Shown one piece after another: positions 1 to 7,678 of a stretch of 64,000 bases of DNA. How positions within the stretch are numbered: position 1 is the stretch's first letter; every line of letters begins with the position of its first letter. The position numbers and the translations under genes were made by a program. A model generated the notes under the pieces. The model ran no database searches. It was not told where the DNA came from and saw nothing but the letters and a program-made list of their open reading frames with translations. Source of the stretch: Anaerosporobacter mobilis DSM 15930 (GTDB lineage Bacteria > Bacillota > Clostridia > Lachnospirales > Lachnospiraceae); the NCBI RefSeq assembly GCF_900142955.1, contig NZ_FRCP01000014.1, positions 1 to 64,000 of the forward strand, written 5' to 3'.

Positions 1-321
1 TTCCTTTGTATGAACTATACTTACGACTTTTTCTTGTAAAAGAAGTAACTTGCAAGGATAATTTTTGCATAATTCTTTGTACACGTTTCTTATTTACTAA
101 ATATCCTTCTTTGCGAAGCTCACCTAACATGCGTCTGTATCCAAAGTCTTTATGGATTACATGAAGCTCGGCGATCTTTTCTTCAAGTTCCATGTTTGGA
201 TTTTCTCTACTAAACCTTTTTTTCCAATACATGTAGGTTGCTTTTGGAAAGCCGACAACTGCGAGAATATCTTTTAGTTTGAAATCTCCTCGGAGGCTGT
301 GGATGATTCTCGCTGTTTTTT
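1..321 (-). CDS. IS3 family transposase OrfB, N-terminal part only
   Basis: Reading the reverse strand in the -1 frame relative to orfA gives a continuous protein from the A-run at 321-316 to the window edge. It contains the segments FKLKDILAVVGFPKATYMYW and HVIHKDFGYRRMLGEL, which match the conserved N-terminal HTH_21 region of IS150-type OrfB. The catalytic DDE (rve) domain would lie to the left of base 1 and is not visible. There is no good independent start codon, so it is probably made only as an OrfAB fusion by ribosomal frameshifting. Confidence 0.8.
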
Positions 322-855
322 CAGAAGAGTTTCCTCCTCTAAACGCAGCCTCCTCAGTTCTTTTAAATAAGCATTCTCGATCCTAAGTTTTAAAAGTTCA
401 TCTTCGAGTTGTTTTACATGTTCAGTGCTTGTATCTACAGGAATAATATTTGGCATTGACTGTACTTGTTTTTTCTTATTATTCGACTCCAAAGTTTTTT
501 TACTACCTTTCTTCTTAGGTCTCAAAGCCTCAGGTCCAGTTATTCTAAAATCATTTACCCATTTAGTAAGAAGTGCTGGATTGTTAATGCCTTGTAATAA
601 GGCTAACTCCTGATAAGAGACCTCACTTGATAAATATAACTCTACCACATGAAGTTTAAAATCAAAAGAATATGTTTGATTTTTTCTGGAACGCATTAAT
701 CCTTCATTACCTAGTGAATTAAATGCAGCAACCCATTTACGTAAGTTTTTGGTATCCGGAATAGAATATTTTTCACATAGAAATTTATAACTACCTTCCC
801 CGTTGTTGTATGCATCTACAACCATTCTTTTAAATGTATAGTCATATTTAGCCAT
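274..855 (-). CDS. IS3 family transposase OrfA (DNA-binding subunit)
   Basis: The product of about 193 residues is the DNA-binding component of an IS150-type transposase. Two helix-turn-helix units follow each other (about residues 5-60 and 65-115; the second holds VSYQELALLQGI), then a Lys-rich linker, then a C-terminal leucine-zipper-like coiled coil (QLEDELLKLRIENAYLKEL) that normally mediates multimerisation. I chose the ATG at 855 because GGGAGG lies just upstream on the reverse strand; an in-frame TTG at 873 would overlap that site. The end overlaps orfB in the -1 frame. No internal stop is visible, so this part is intact. Confidence 0.85.
   Translation of the reverse strand: MAKYDYTFKRMVVDAYNNGEGSYKFLCEKYSIPDTKNLRKWVAAFNSLGNEGLMRSRKNQTYSFDFKLHVVELYLSSEVSYQELALLQGINNPALLTKWVNDFRITGPEALRPKKKGSKKTLESNNKKKQVQSMPNIIPVDTSTEHVKQLEDELLKLRIENAYLKELRRLRLEEETLLKKQRESSTASEEISN
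316..321 (-). other. Probable -1 programmed frameshift site of the IS transposase
   Basis: On the reverse strand orfA reads CTG AAA AAA CAG across six consecutive A residues. Slipping back one base here continues directly into KTARIIHSLRGDF of orfB, which is the expected family sequence. A-runs of this kind are the usual slippage sites in IS3 elements. Confidence 0.65.
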
Positions 856-888
856 AAAAAACCGACCTCCCAATCGTTCGACTTTTTA

Positions 889-913
889 GGTCTAACTTTT
901 GGGGGTCGGCTCA
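889..913 (-). repeat. Terminal inverted repeat of the IS element (one end)
   Basis: On the reverse strand the segment begins TGAGCCGACCCCCAAAAG and continues to a GTTAGACC-like motif, the kind of sequence found at the ends of IS150-like elements. It lies about 35 bp upstream of the orfA start. The partner repeat is outside the window. Confidence 0.65.
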
Positions 914-1044
914 TTTTCAAGGGATTTTTTGTTGCGCTTTTTCAGAGCATCATTCATGATATTTAGGTTCTCTTGTTCCGTATTGGGATTGTAAATGTAG
1001 CACATTGATAAAAGGTGTACACAGAGTATTGGAAAACTTTGTTT
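914..1044 (-). pseudogene. Possible ORF remnant cut by the IS element
   Basis: The reverse strand stays open for over 40 codons and ends inside the IS terminal repeat. It contains MCYIYNPNTEQENLNIMNDA and a Lys/Arg-rich continuation. There is no convincing ribosome site at its internal ATG (1005), and I do not recognise the family. It may be the start of a gene into which the IS inserted, or chance coding potential. Confidence 0.25.
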
Positions 1045-1125
1045 ATTTATTTTATTTAATATGGTATTATGATTTAATAATTTATATAAAATACGAATTT
1101 AACAAACTATTAAGGAGAATGAAAT

Positions 1126-1935
1126 TTGATAATAAATATAGGAAATCATGAATTTACTGAGGTATGGGATGGCGTGCTATATAAGAAACTTTCTGACTAT
1201 CCGAATATAAGCGAATGGGAACTGCGCAATATCATAGAGTTTGTTGAATATGAAAAAAATCACGGCAGAAACTGCGAAATTAAATGTGAGGAAACCAAAA
1301 CATTTCATTTTATTCAAGAAGCAATCAAACAAAAACAGAAGTATATAGGAATTAGAAAACCAGACAAGATTACAGAATGTACCGCTTGTCCAAAACGAAA
1401 GGGATGTATGACTGATTTGGTTTGTCATACGACATCCATAGAGAATGCTATTAGCATATTAAAGTGTGGTAGTCTCTTATCTGCACGCAATGTCAGGAAA
1501 GTACCAGTAGAGCAGTTGATGGCAGAGAATAGGAATGCTGCCGGAGACCCTGCTGATTACTTTGAATATATAATGTTTGCATGGGGAAATTGTCAAGCAG
1601 GAGACAGACTAGTCATGGAACGAAAATTAAAGCGGTTTCCAACAGATGAAGATTTAAGCATAAAATTCACACCTGGTATTAGATTCTATTTTAAGTATGA
1701 GGTCCTTACAAATCATCCTGCACGTACATATGATGGTGTTTTGCCAATCAAGGTAAAAGATGAAGTGATTCTAAAGGATTGGATATATAAAATTGTAGTT
1801 CCATTAGAAGAAAAAGAAGCAATAGAAATATTTGTACCTGATAAGTTGAAAGAGAAAGTGTTATATGTGGGAAATGACTGTTCTGATATTTGGGAGTGGT
1901 CTGAAAAAGTATATTCACTGGTTCATACTAATTGA
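1126..1935 (+). CDS. Uncharacterised protein with ART/DarT-like motif
   Basis: The 269-residue soluble protein has no signal peptide or membrane segment. It starts at TTG 1126, supported by AAGGAG at 1112-1117; no ATG fits. A Cys cluster (CTACPKRKGC, near residue 88) precedes CHTTSIENAISILKCGSLLSA, which looks like the H-T ... IL..G.L.S pattern at the start of DarT/RES-like ADP-ribosyltransferase folds. A second conserved-looking block, ADYFEYIMFAWGNC, follows. This resemblance comes from the pattern only. It stands alone between an IS end and an old attachment site, so it may be cargo of a vanished mobile element. Confidence 0.5.
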   Translation: MIINIGNHEFTEVWDGVLYKKLSDYPNISEWELRNIIEFVEYEKNHGRNCEIKCEETKTFHFIQEAIKQKQKYIGIRKPDKITECTACPKRKGCMTDLVCHTTSIENAISILKCGSLLSARNVRKVPVEQLMAENRNAAGDPADYFEYIMFAWGNCQAGDRLVMERKLKRFPTDEDLSIKFTPGIRFYFKYEVLTNHPARTYDGVLPIKVKDEVILKDWIYKIVVPLEEKEAIEIFVPDKLKEKVLYVGNDCSDIWEWSEKVYSLVHTN

Positions 1936-1953
1936 ATTTTGACCTCCACTTTT

Positions 1954-1976
1954 GGGTTCGAATCCCGTCTCTCACT
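1954..1976 (+). other. tRNA 3'-end remnant, probable attachment-site scar
   Basis: The bases GGGTTCGAATCCCGTCT continue to CTCACT and match the T-loop, T-stem 3' side and acceptor 3' side of a tRNA. No D-arm or anticodon arm exists upstream, so it is not a tRNA gene. Integrative elements usually recombine within such 3' segments, leaving a partial copy at one junction. A degraded integrase lies directly to the right on the reverse strand, which fits this reading. Confidence 0.7.
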
Positions 1977-2005
1977 CATCAAATTACCCTAGAAACTTTG
2001 AAAAT

Positions 2006-2400
2006 TCAAGGCTTCAAGGGTGTTTTCGTTTTAGAAGTTTTGATGAGTACGTCAAGTCCGTTTATATCCGAAAGAGCATTAACAATAGTTTTTGATGTTT
2101 CTTCTTTAGCTTGGTACTTCAGTATGTAGGTCTGAGTAGTAGCGATATCATTGCCCGGATGCAATTTTCCGTTCTCATCCTCACAAAGGCCTTCCGTTCA
2201 ATGGATATGTATTTCACGGGTATTCTCAATATCCGATACTTTAATACTAACGCTTCCCCAATTCTCAATCCCAGTAATCCTTTGGATTATTAGGTGGCTT
2301 GCGTCCATTGAGAGTGATTTCAATATCATCAAATGGATTGGATAGGATCAATCCTTTCTTCTTCGCCAGCTTCATAAGGTCTTTAAAGAATCAGCTCTAT
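2006..2400 (-). pseudogene. Degraded site-specific integrase (tyrosine recombinase type)
   Basis: Fragments of one protein can be read in shifting frames on the reverse strand. One holds KDLMKLAKKKGLILSNPFDD, which looks like the core-binding (SAM-like) domain that precedes the catalytic domain of tyrosine integrases. Another runs EDENGKLHPGNDIATTQTY and on to a stop at 2008-2006. Several frameshifts and stops separate them, and no R-H-R-Y catalytic core survives. The position beside a tRNA 3'-end remnant supports the integrase identification. Confidence 0.5.
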
Positions 2401-2420
2401 GCGGTTAAAATGGAAAGTGC

Positions 2421-2912
2421 CTAAATTAATAGGTCTTTCAAACAAATAATTTTACTACCTTTACTTTCATAATAACGTAGCATTTCGTCAATTTTCCTTT
2501 TATCATAACTGGTAACGCAATCTGATAGGACATAAACGCCATAATTTGCTTTGCGTAAGTTGTAACAGGTTGATTTAACACAAGCAACAGCATCTGCTCC
2601 TGCTATTTAGAAATCACATAATTCATTTTTGCGAATAAAGTCTGTAAAATCTTCACAGCTTAATGCATTTGTTTTGTATTTTGTAAAAACATTTTTTGAT
2701 ACTATTTTCAAGTCTGAAGCTAATTCAGACCCATTTGTATTGGGTTTAAAGGTCCTCGTACCGGCTGATAAATTTTCATGCCTTATATAAATAACATGAA
2801 TATTATTATGGACTGCCCAATCAATAGCTTTATTGATGTAGCCAATAACATCCTTGTAATTCTTTGTTATGTCATTTTGAATATCTATTATTACTAAGGC
2901 TTTTTTCTGCAT
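2421..2912 (-). pseudogene. Isochorismatase-like cysteine hydrolase, nonsense-interrupted
   Basis: The gene begins at ATG 2912 behind AGGAGG and encodes MQKKALVIIDIQNDI, the typical start of the isochorismatase-like hydrolase fold with its catalytic Asp. The frame runs to a TAA at 2607, then continues in the same frame as IAGADAVACVKSTCYNLRKA to a natural stop at 2423-2421. AVACVKST holds the expected nucleophile Cys region. A single base change (a Tyr codon to TAA) therefore seems to have killed an otherwise complete gene of about 163 codons. It is divergent from the WYL regulator at 3033, probably its former controller. Suppression or a sequencing error cannot be excluded. Confidence 0.75.
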
Positions 2913-2971
2913 AGTGTTTCCTCCTGATAGGTAGATTGATTTGTTTGCTTTTTTATTATACCGTGTAATTG

Positions 2972-3000
2972 TTGACAACAGTATGGCAACAATCTATACT
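2972..3000 (+). promoter_or_regulatory. Promoter of the WYL-family regulator
   Basis: TTGACA at 2972-2977 and TATACT at 2995-3000 are separated by exactly 17 bp, a near-consensus sigma-A promoter. The -35 sits inside the small inverted repeat GTTGACAAC. The reverse strand has a TATAAT (2960-2955) for the divergent pseudogene. Overlap of promoters with a palindrome suggests autoregulation, which is an inference. Confidence 0.7.
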
Positions 3001-3032
3001 GATAAAAAGAAATTTTGGAAGGCGGTTATCAG

Positions 3033-3965
3033 ATGAAAGTTGACAGGCTTGTTAGCATTATTATGATACTCCTTGATAAAAAGCGTATAGGCGCACAGGA
3101 GTTAGCAGATATGTTTGAAGTTTCACCCCGCACAATCTACCGCGACATAGACACTATCAACATGGCGGGGATTCCTGTTCGCGGGGCATCGGGAGTGGGC
3201 GGTGGCTTTGAAATCATGGAGAAATACAAGATTGATAGAAATGTTTTTTCGACTGCCGACCTTTCCGCTATCTTGATGGGGATTTCCAGTCTTTCAAGCA
3301 TGATACGAGGTGATGAACTGGTAAATGCCCTTGCGAAAGTCAAGAGTTTTATCCCTGCCGACAGAGCGAAAGACATTGAATTAAAAGCAAATCAAATATT
3401 TATAGATTTAAGTCCGTGGATGGGCAACAGGAACATACAACCATATTTAGAAATTATCAAAACAGCTTTACAGGAAAGCAAGCTACTTTCGTTTGAATAT
3501 GCAGACCGCTACGGAAATAAAACCGCACGAACAGCCGAGCCGTATCAGCTTGTATTGAAAAGTAGTCATTGGTACCTGCAAGGGTATTGCCATAAAAGAA
3601 ATGATTTTCGATTATTCAAACTATCCCGCACATCAAACCTACAAATACAAGAGAAAGCTTTTACACCACGAGATTATCAAAAACCGACTCTAGACTTTAC
3701 GGATATTTTGACAACTATGCAAATAAAAATCAAAATCCGTATTCATCAATCTATCGTAGACAGGGTACTTGATTTTTGCACTTATGAACACTTTTCGCCT
3801 GACGGCAATGAGCATTACACTGTTAGTTTTCCTTTTATAGAGAACGATTACTACTACAATATTCTTTTCAGTTTTGGGGATAAGTGCGAGTGTTTAGAAC
3901 CGTTACATATCCGCACAGAAATGAAACGTAGAATACATGATATAGCTGCCATATACGAAAATTAA
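3033..3965 (+). CDS. HTH/WYL-domain transcriptional regulator (YafY type)
   Basis: The 310-residue protein has an N-terminal winged helix (about residues 5-60; GAQELADMFEVSPRTIYRDI) and a C-terminal WYL domain (about 140-215, with YQLVLKSSHWYLQGYC), followed by a WCX-like end. Such proteins are ligand-sensing DNA-binding regulators. ATG 3033 is favoured because GGAAGG lies about 10 bp upstream; an in-frame TTG at 3015 has no such site. It is transcribed away from the broken isochorismatase-like gene across a short shared promoter region, so it probably controlled that gene. With its target dead, its remaining targets are unknown. Confidence 0.85.
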   Translation: MKVDRLVSIIMILLDKKRIGAQELADMFEVSPRTIYRDIDTINMAGIPVRGASGVGGGFEIMEKYKIDRNVFSTADLSAILMGISSLSSMIRGDELVNALAKVKSFIPADRAKDIELKANQIFIDLSPWMGNRNIQPYLEIIKTALQESKLLSFEYADRYGNKTARTAEPYQLVLKSSHWYLQGYCHKRNDFRLFKLSRTSNLQIQEKAFTPRDYQKPTLDFTDILTTMQIKIKIRIHQSIVDRVLDFCTYEHFSPDGNEHYTVSFPFIENDYYYNILFSFGDKCECLEPLHIRTEMKRRIHDIAAIYEN

Positions 3966-4100
3966 TACATGGAGTAAGACGAAAAAGACAAACGAGTAAG
4001 TATTGCTTTTTGGAATAGATGAAATTGAAATAAGCAAAGTTTATTGTGCTATGCAATATTACGCAACGTTTCTATTCGAAATAAAATTGGAAATATATGC

Positions 4101-4129
4101 TTGAAATAAGATGCCATATAATTTATAAT
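4101..4129 (+). promoter_or_regulatory. Promoter of the attenuated GNAT gene
   Basis: TTGAAA at 4101-4106 and TATAAT at 4124-4129 have a 17 bp spacer. Transcription from here would begin near 4136 and give a leader of about 200 nt before the GNAT start at 4342, containing a ten-codon reading frame and a terminator. Confidence 0.65.
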
Positions 4130-4182
4130 AATTGAGATAGTATAAAAACTTCAATTTGCTTACGAAAGGGGCTGACTAAATT

Positions 4183-4215
4183 ATGAATAATATTGAAATG
4201 GTGATTAATCAATAA
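4183..4215 (+). CDS. Ten-codon leader peptide (MNNIEMVINQ)
   Basis: A short frame with its own ribosome site (GAAAGGGG about 12 bases before the ATG) lies between the promoter at 4101 and the terminator at 4288. Its position, size and isolation fit a regulatory leader peptide whose translation affects folding of the downstream RNA, as known for antibiotic-responsive attenuators in Firmicutes. No stalling motif is recognised. Confidence 0.5.
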   Translation: MNNIEMVINQ

Positions 4216-4262
4216 TTTAATATTGTAGTATGCAGAAATTTTACTTCTTGCGTACAAGGAAC

Positions 4263-4311
4263 CCTATTGTAGCTACTGTATAATCTGACTTGCCAATAGG
4301 CAAGTTTTTTT
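4263..4311 (+). terminator. Attenuator: terminator with competing antiterminator
   Basis: ACTTGCC (4288-4294) and GGCAAGT (4299-4305) form a perfect 7 bp stem with a four-base loop followed by a T-run to 4311, a factor-independent terminator. CCTATTG at 4263-4269 is fully complementary to CAATAGG at 4294-4300, which covers the terminator loop and part of both arms, so the two pairings exclude each other. The whole unit lies between a leader peptide and the GNAT gene, so it probably acts as a transcription attenuator. Confidence 0.65.
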
Positions 4312-4341
4312 GTACTCAAAATTGGAGGAAAAAAGTAAATT

Positions 4342-5409
4342 ATGAACAAATTAGACAATTGTGAATTTGATAAGGTAATACATTTAATCAAATCTCGAAA
4401 TGAATTATCTGTGCTTTCTGTTATAAAAGGTGCTATGCCTGGTGAAATATATGTAAACAACACAGATTATCCAACTGCTGTATTGATAAAGACCTGTGAA
4501 TGTAACTTAATTGCAGGGAGTTATAATGATGCTGATTTTAATTCAGAAGTATCAAACGTAATAGATTTTTGGGATCCGTTAACTCCAGATTCCAGTGAGT
4601 GGATAGATGTAATACCAACTATTCATAAAAATCCATTCGTTAGAAAATATATAAGAAGGCACTATATATTATCTGCTGAGGAGTTTAAGGAATGTAATAT
4701 AACTTTAGATGATGGTTTTGTGATTGAAAAAATAGACGTAGATATATTAAGAAAAAAATGCTATGAAAACTCCGAGAAACTACTTGAATGGATAGCTGAT
4801 TGGGGAGAAGATACGAGATTCGATAAATATGGAGTAGGGTACTTTATACATAACGGGAAGATTATCGTAAGTTGGTCATTAAGTGATTGTAGTTTTAACA
4901 AAAAGATAACAATTGGAATTCATACTGATGAAAGATATAGAAAAAGAGGATTCGGAAAGGCAGTTGTTTCTGCAGTCATTAAGGATTGTTTTAACCAAGG
5001 CTATGAATTAATAAATTGGCTATGTGTCGATACGAATAAAGGATCAATTGCTATAGCTGAAAAATTAGGCTTTCAATATAACAATTATTACTATGCTTTT
5101 TCATCATATCCACCAATTGAGAATATAGAAGATTTATCTGAATCCGATTGGTATGAATGGGGTGAATATTTAGAAAATGCTTCTAAGACGCAGGAGTGCC
5201 TGGTGTGGGATTCTCTGTATAGTTATATAAAATCTAATAATATTGAAAAAACGATTCGTACAATGACTTTTATGAAACATAAGGGAATGGATCTGAATTA
5301 TTCAAGCTTTAAAGATTATATTACTTATCTTCAAGACTATGGCCTGTGTTCAAATTTTAGAAATCAAGTTTGGTTCGATTTTCTACATAAAATAAATGAG
5401 GTAAATTAA
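4342..5409 (+). CDS. GNAT acetyltransferase, PF12746-like
   Basis: The 355-residue protein has an N-terminal region of unknown fold (residues 1-120), a GNAT domain (about 125-260) and a C-terminal extension of roughly 95 residues. RKRGFGKAVVSA is the acetyl-CoA pyrophosphate loop (R-x-x-G-x-G) and NKGSIAIAEKLGFQYNN is the motif-B end. The enzyme would transfer an acetyl group to an unknown amine in the cytoplasm. The ribosome site is GGAGG 13 bases upstream. It is preceded by a promoter, leader peptide and attenuator, an arrangement common for inducible drug-resistance genes, so modification of an antibiotic is a reasonable guess but unproven. Confidence 0.75.
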   Translation: MNKLDNCEFDKVIHLIKSRNELSVLSVIKGAMPGEIYVNNTDYPTAVLIKTCECNLIAGSYNDADFNSEVSNVIDFWDPLTPDSSEWIDVIPTIHKNPFVRKYIRRHYILSAEEFKECNITLDDGFVIEKIDVDILRKKCYENSEKLLEWIADWGEDTRFDKYGVGYFIHNGKIIVSWSLSDCSFNKKITIGIHTDERYRKRGFGKAVVSAVIKDCFNQGYELINWLCVDTNKGSIAIAEKLGFQYNNYYYAFSSYPPIENIEDLSESDWYEWGEYLENASKTQECLVWDSLYSYIKSNNIEKTIRTMTFMKHKGMDLNYSSFKDYITYLQDYGLCSNFRNQVWFDFLHKINEVN

Positions 5410-5452
5410 CAATTATGAATTGAATATAATTTGTATTTTGGAGGTGAAGATT

Positions 5453-5824
5453 TTGATTTTTATACCTACATTGCACTGTGGAGGTTGTTGTGAGGAAGCG
5501 ATTGAGTTGTATAAAAAAGCCTTTAATTTAGAAGTAGATTGGCAGGGAAAAGATGAAGAAACAAACCTTATATACCATACCGAAGCACGAATAGGTAAAC
5601 AAAGGATTAGGTTGTCTGATGGTGGCACAAAACAAGAGCAAATTCAAGTAGATTCTTTATTCCTTGCCGTGATATTGGATACAGTTTCTGATGTCGATAG
5701 AGTATTTAATATTTTAAAGGAAGGGGGAACTGTTATACAAGCACCTCATAAGCCAGATTTTGCAACTTACATGAGTGAACTAAAAGATAAATTTGGATTT
5801 AAGTGGTTCTTAATGGTTGATTAA
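5453..5824 (+). CDS. VOC family (PhnB/glyoxalase-like) protein
   Basis: The 123-residue product is a single VOC module of the PhnB-like type (IPTLHCGGCCEEAIELYKKA at the start; KPDFATYMSELKDKFGFKW at the end, where the family has a D-x-FG-x-x-W motif). Such proteins are metal-dependent dioxygenases, glyoxalase-like enzymes or ligand-binding resistance proteins; the substrate here is unknown. I place the start at TTG 5453 because GGAGGTG (5440-5446) lies 6 bases before it and the conserved domain begins immediately. It lies downstream of the GNAT gene and may be co-transcribed. Confidence 0.75.
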   Translation: MIFIPTLHCGGCCEEAIELYKKAFNLEVDWQGKDEETNLIYHTEARIGKQRIRLSDGGTKQEQIQVDSLFLAVILDTVSDVDRVFNILKEGGTVIQAPHKPDFATYMSELKDKFGFKWFLMVD

Positions 5825-5859
5825 ACGTATATCATTAAGAGTTTAAGTGGAGGTATAAT

Positions 5860-6250
5860 ATGAAATTAGAATTTGGAGCTATAGAAATATGTGTTAATGA
5901 TATTAAGACAATGGTTGAATTCTATAGGAATGTTATTGGTCTTAATATTGAATGAGACGGAGGGCCATTTGCTGGAGTTCGAATGTCAAATGTTGCTTTC
6001 TTTAATTTATATCAAGGAGAGCATGTAACAAAGTCAGGTGATATTAATAAAACCTTTCAGGTTTCATGTACCACTGTGAATGGAGAAGATTTTACCCCTG
6101 ATGATGTTGATAAGGAATATAACCGGATGATTCAGGCAGGTGCCAAGGCAGTAATACCCCCCTATAGATGCACCTTATGGGATGAGAATTGCTTATGAGG
6201 CAGACCCAGAAGGAAATCAGATAGAAATATGTTGTCCTCTGGAAGACTAA
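5860..6250 (+). pseudogene. VOC family protein, broken by a stop and a frameshift
   Basis: The frame starts at ATG 5860 behind GGAGG and reads MKLEFGAIEICVNDIKTMVE, a typical VOC beginning. A TGA at 5953-5955 interrupts it where the family would have Trp (LNIE-stop-DGGPF). The same frame then continues to about 6170, after which the natural C-terminus (RIAYEADPEGNQIEIC) is found in another frame and ends at 6250. One nonsense change and one indel therefore inactivate a gene of about 129 codons. Confidence 0.8.
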
Positions 6251-6290
6251 TCGTGTTAACTCTTAACGGGATTGAGTTATTTCTGTAAAA

Positions 6291-6370
6291 AAATAACCTC
6301 TAATAAGTTAGATTATTGAACCGACCCTCATAAGCTAAATCCCCAAAATCTAACTTATGGGAGGTTACTT
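6291..6370 (+). repeat. 80 bp imperfect inverted repeat (MITE-like or hairpin)
   Basis: The arms 6291-6314 and 6347-6370 match over about 24 bases with few mismatches (TAACCTC and ATAAGTTAGATT on one side, their complements on the other). The 32-base centre contains a further partial copy (CATAAGCTAAATC). No T-run follows, so it is a poor terminator. It may be a small non-autonomous mobile element; a second copy was not seen in the window. Confidence 0.5.
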
Positions 6371-6434
6371 GACTTTGGTTCATCAAATTAAGGTTTAAAT
6401 AAACTTAGGGATCCTATCTAGGAGAGTACGAATA

Positions 6435-7118
6435 TTAATACTCAGCTTTTTTTAAATTAAATAATAATACGTTAAAACCACCATAAAATTCTACTGAGAA
6501 ATTATTTTCATCTATGTATTGCATTACTACTTTATTAATAGCTTCAGATTTGTCCTTTTTTATTTCAAAAGGAACATCAACGTTTAAATTTTTTATTAAT
6601 AATTCCCAATAATTGTCTAACAAATTATAAGATGATTTATCAAGATCCTTTATTGTATCAGTACTCCTCCAAGTTACGAAATTAATCTTTTTTACATCAA
6701 CCCAATATTTACCTTCAGAACCCACTAAGTCAGTTATTTTCTCTTTTATTTTGTCAATATTAATTCCGGTAAATATAACTTGTATTGAACTAAGGGCCTC
6801 AGAATGATAAGGATAATAGGATTCAGTACTTGCAGGATCAAACTTTAATATGATTTGAGCTATTTCATCTGTGTAATCGAAAATGCTTACTATAGGAGAT
6901 AGATTATACATGATACTACTATCAGTACTTATAGATTCTAAGGTATAATCAGTAAGTTTTTCTTTACACTCGTCAACACTCATTCCAAAGGATAGTGATT
7001 TAATTGGAGAAGAGATACCATAGGTCGTTGATTTCTCTTTTGTTTTGCTTGTACATGATGTAAGAAGAATGATTGATAAGAGAAGTGATAATAATGTGAT
7101 TAACTTTAGCTTTTTCAT
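6435..7118 (-). CDS. Putative lipoprotein of unknown function
   Basis: The 227-residue protein starts with a lipoprotein signal peptide (KLKLITLLSLLLSIILLTSC, lipobox LTSC with Cys near residue 22), so it should be anchored on the outer face of the membrane. The mature part has no recognised domain. It contains the segment KSLSFGMSVDECKEKL, which may be a SmpA/OmlA-like 'G-M-s-x-x-e-v' helix, a weak resemblance. GGGAGG precedes the ATG on the reverse strand. It is a single-gene unit facing away from the peptide cluster. Confidence 0.65.
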   Translation of the reverse strand: MKKLKLITLLSLLLSIILLTSCTSKTKEKSTTYGISSPIKSLSFGMSVDECKEKLTDYTLESISTDSSIMYNLSPIVSIFDYTDEIAQIILKFDPASTESYYPYHSEALSSIQVIFTGINIDKIKEKITDLVGSEGKYWVDVKKINFVTWRSTDTIKDLDKSSYNLLDNYWELLIKNLNVDVPFEIKKDKSEAINKVVMQYIDENNFSVEFYGGFNVLLFNLKKAEY

Positions 7119-7678
7119 CGTAACCTCCCGCTACAATACTTTATGTATTAAGGTGTAATCATTGAAATGGTCAATATCTTTAGAAAAGAACCTCACATAT
7201 TAATATAGATGCATGGGGGGATAATACAAGTAAGAAAGCGCAATTGGTATGTACAGAGACCTAGTTGGTTAATTTATACAATGTGAAAAGGAGTTAAGTG
7301 GTAATTATTAATACATATGAAATTGTAGTACTAACTATACACAATATCGTAAATTCCTTTTAGGGTTTGCGATTTTTTATTACTTTGTTAAAGCATTTTA
7401 TTACTTGGTACATAATGAATATAGACATAGAGATGATTTTTTTTAAATGTATAAAACAGCGTACAGGAGATAATACGGAGATATTTTAAAACAGAATCTC
7501 AGTTTAGAGATATGTAAGACACAAACATTTAGAAGGACTAGAACGTTGGAGATGGTAATTAGAGGGAAATATCACTATATTGTAACAATTAATTTAGGTT
7601 TTGTGGTGAGATTGAAACATTCTATTGATAAACTATTCATTAACAAAGCTGTTGTTAAAAATATTGGAGGTAGAAAGT
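7119..7678 (+). other. Gene-poor upstream region of the peptide cluster
   Basis: This AT-rich stretch of 560 bp shows no convincing gene. A 21-codon frame from GTG 7298 to 7363 has AAGGAG four bases upstream, but its sequence is unremarkable. The short palindrome ATTGTAACAAT near 7580 could be a regulator site. The promoter of the precursor gene must lie here, but I see no clear consensus pair. Confidence 0.4.

Larger units (their letters stand above)
1..913 (-). mobile_element. IS3 family (IS150-type) insertion sequence, partial
   Basis: This is the 5' half of an insertion sequence transcribed leftward. It contains an orfA with tandem helix-turn-helix domains and the start of an orfB in the -1 frame, the arrangement typical of IS3-family elements that make an OrfAB transposase by programmed frameshifting. 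The outer end is placed near 913, where the reverse strand reads TGAGCCGACCCCCAAAAG, similar to the ends of IS150-like elements. The other end and most of orfB lie beyond the left edge, so completeness and target duplication cannot be judged. Confidence 0.85.

Noticed and set aside
1954..1976. Possible tRNA gene
   Set aside because: Only the T-arm and acceptor 3' side are present, and the T-stem is broken at its outer pairs; there is no D-arm or anticodon arm upstream.
7298..7363. Possible second peptide gene or pheromone upstream of the RiPP precursor
   Set aside because: It has a short AAGGAG spacing and only 21 unremarkable codons with no Cys or leader-like pattern; left as a mention in the spacer.
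7625..7678. Longer precursor start upstream of 7679
   Set aside because: There is no ribosome site there, whereas GGAGG sits 8 bases before ATG 7679.
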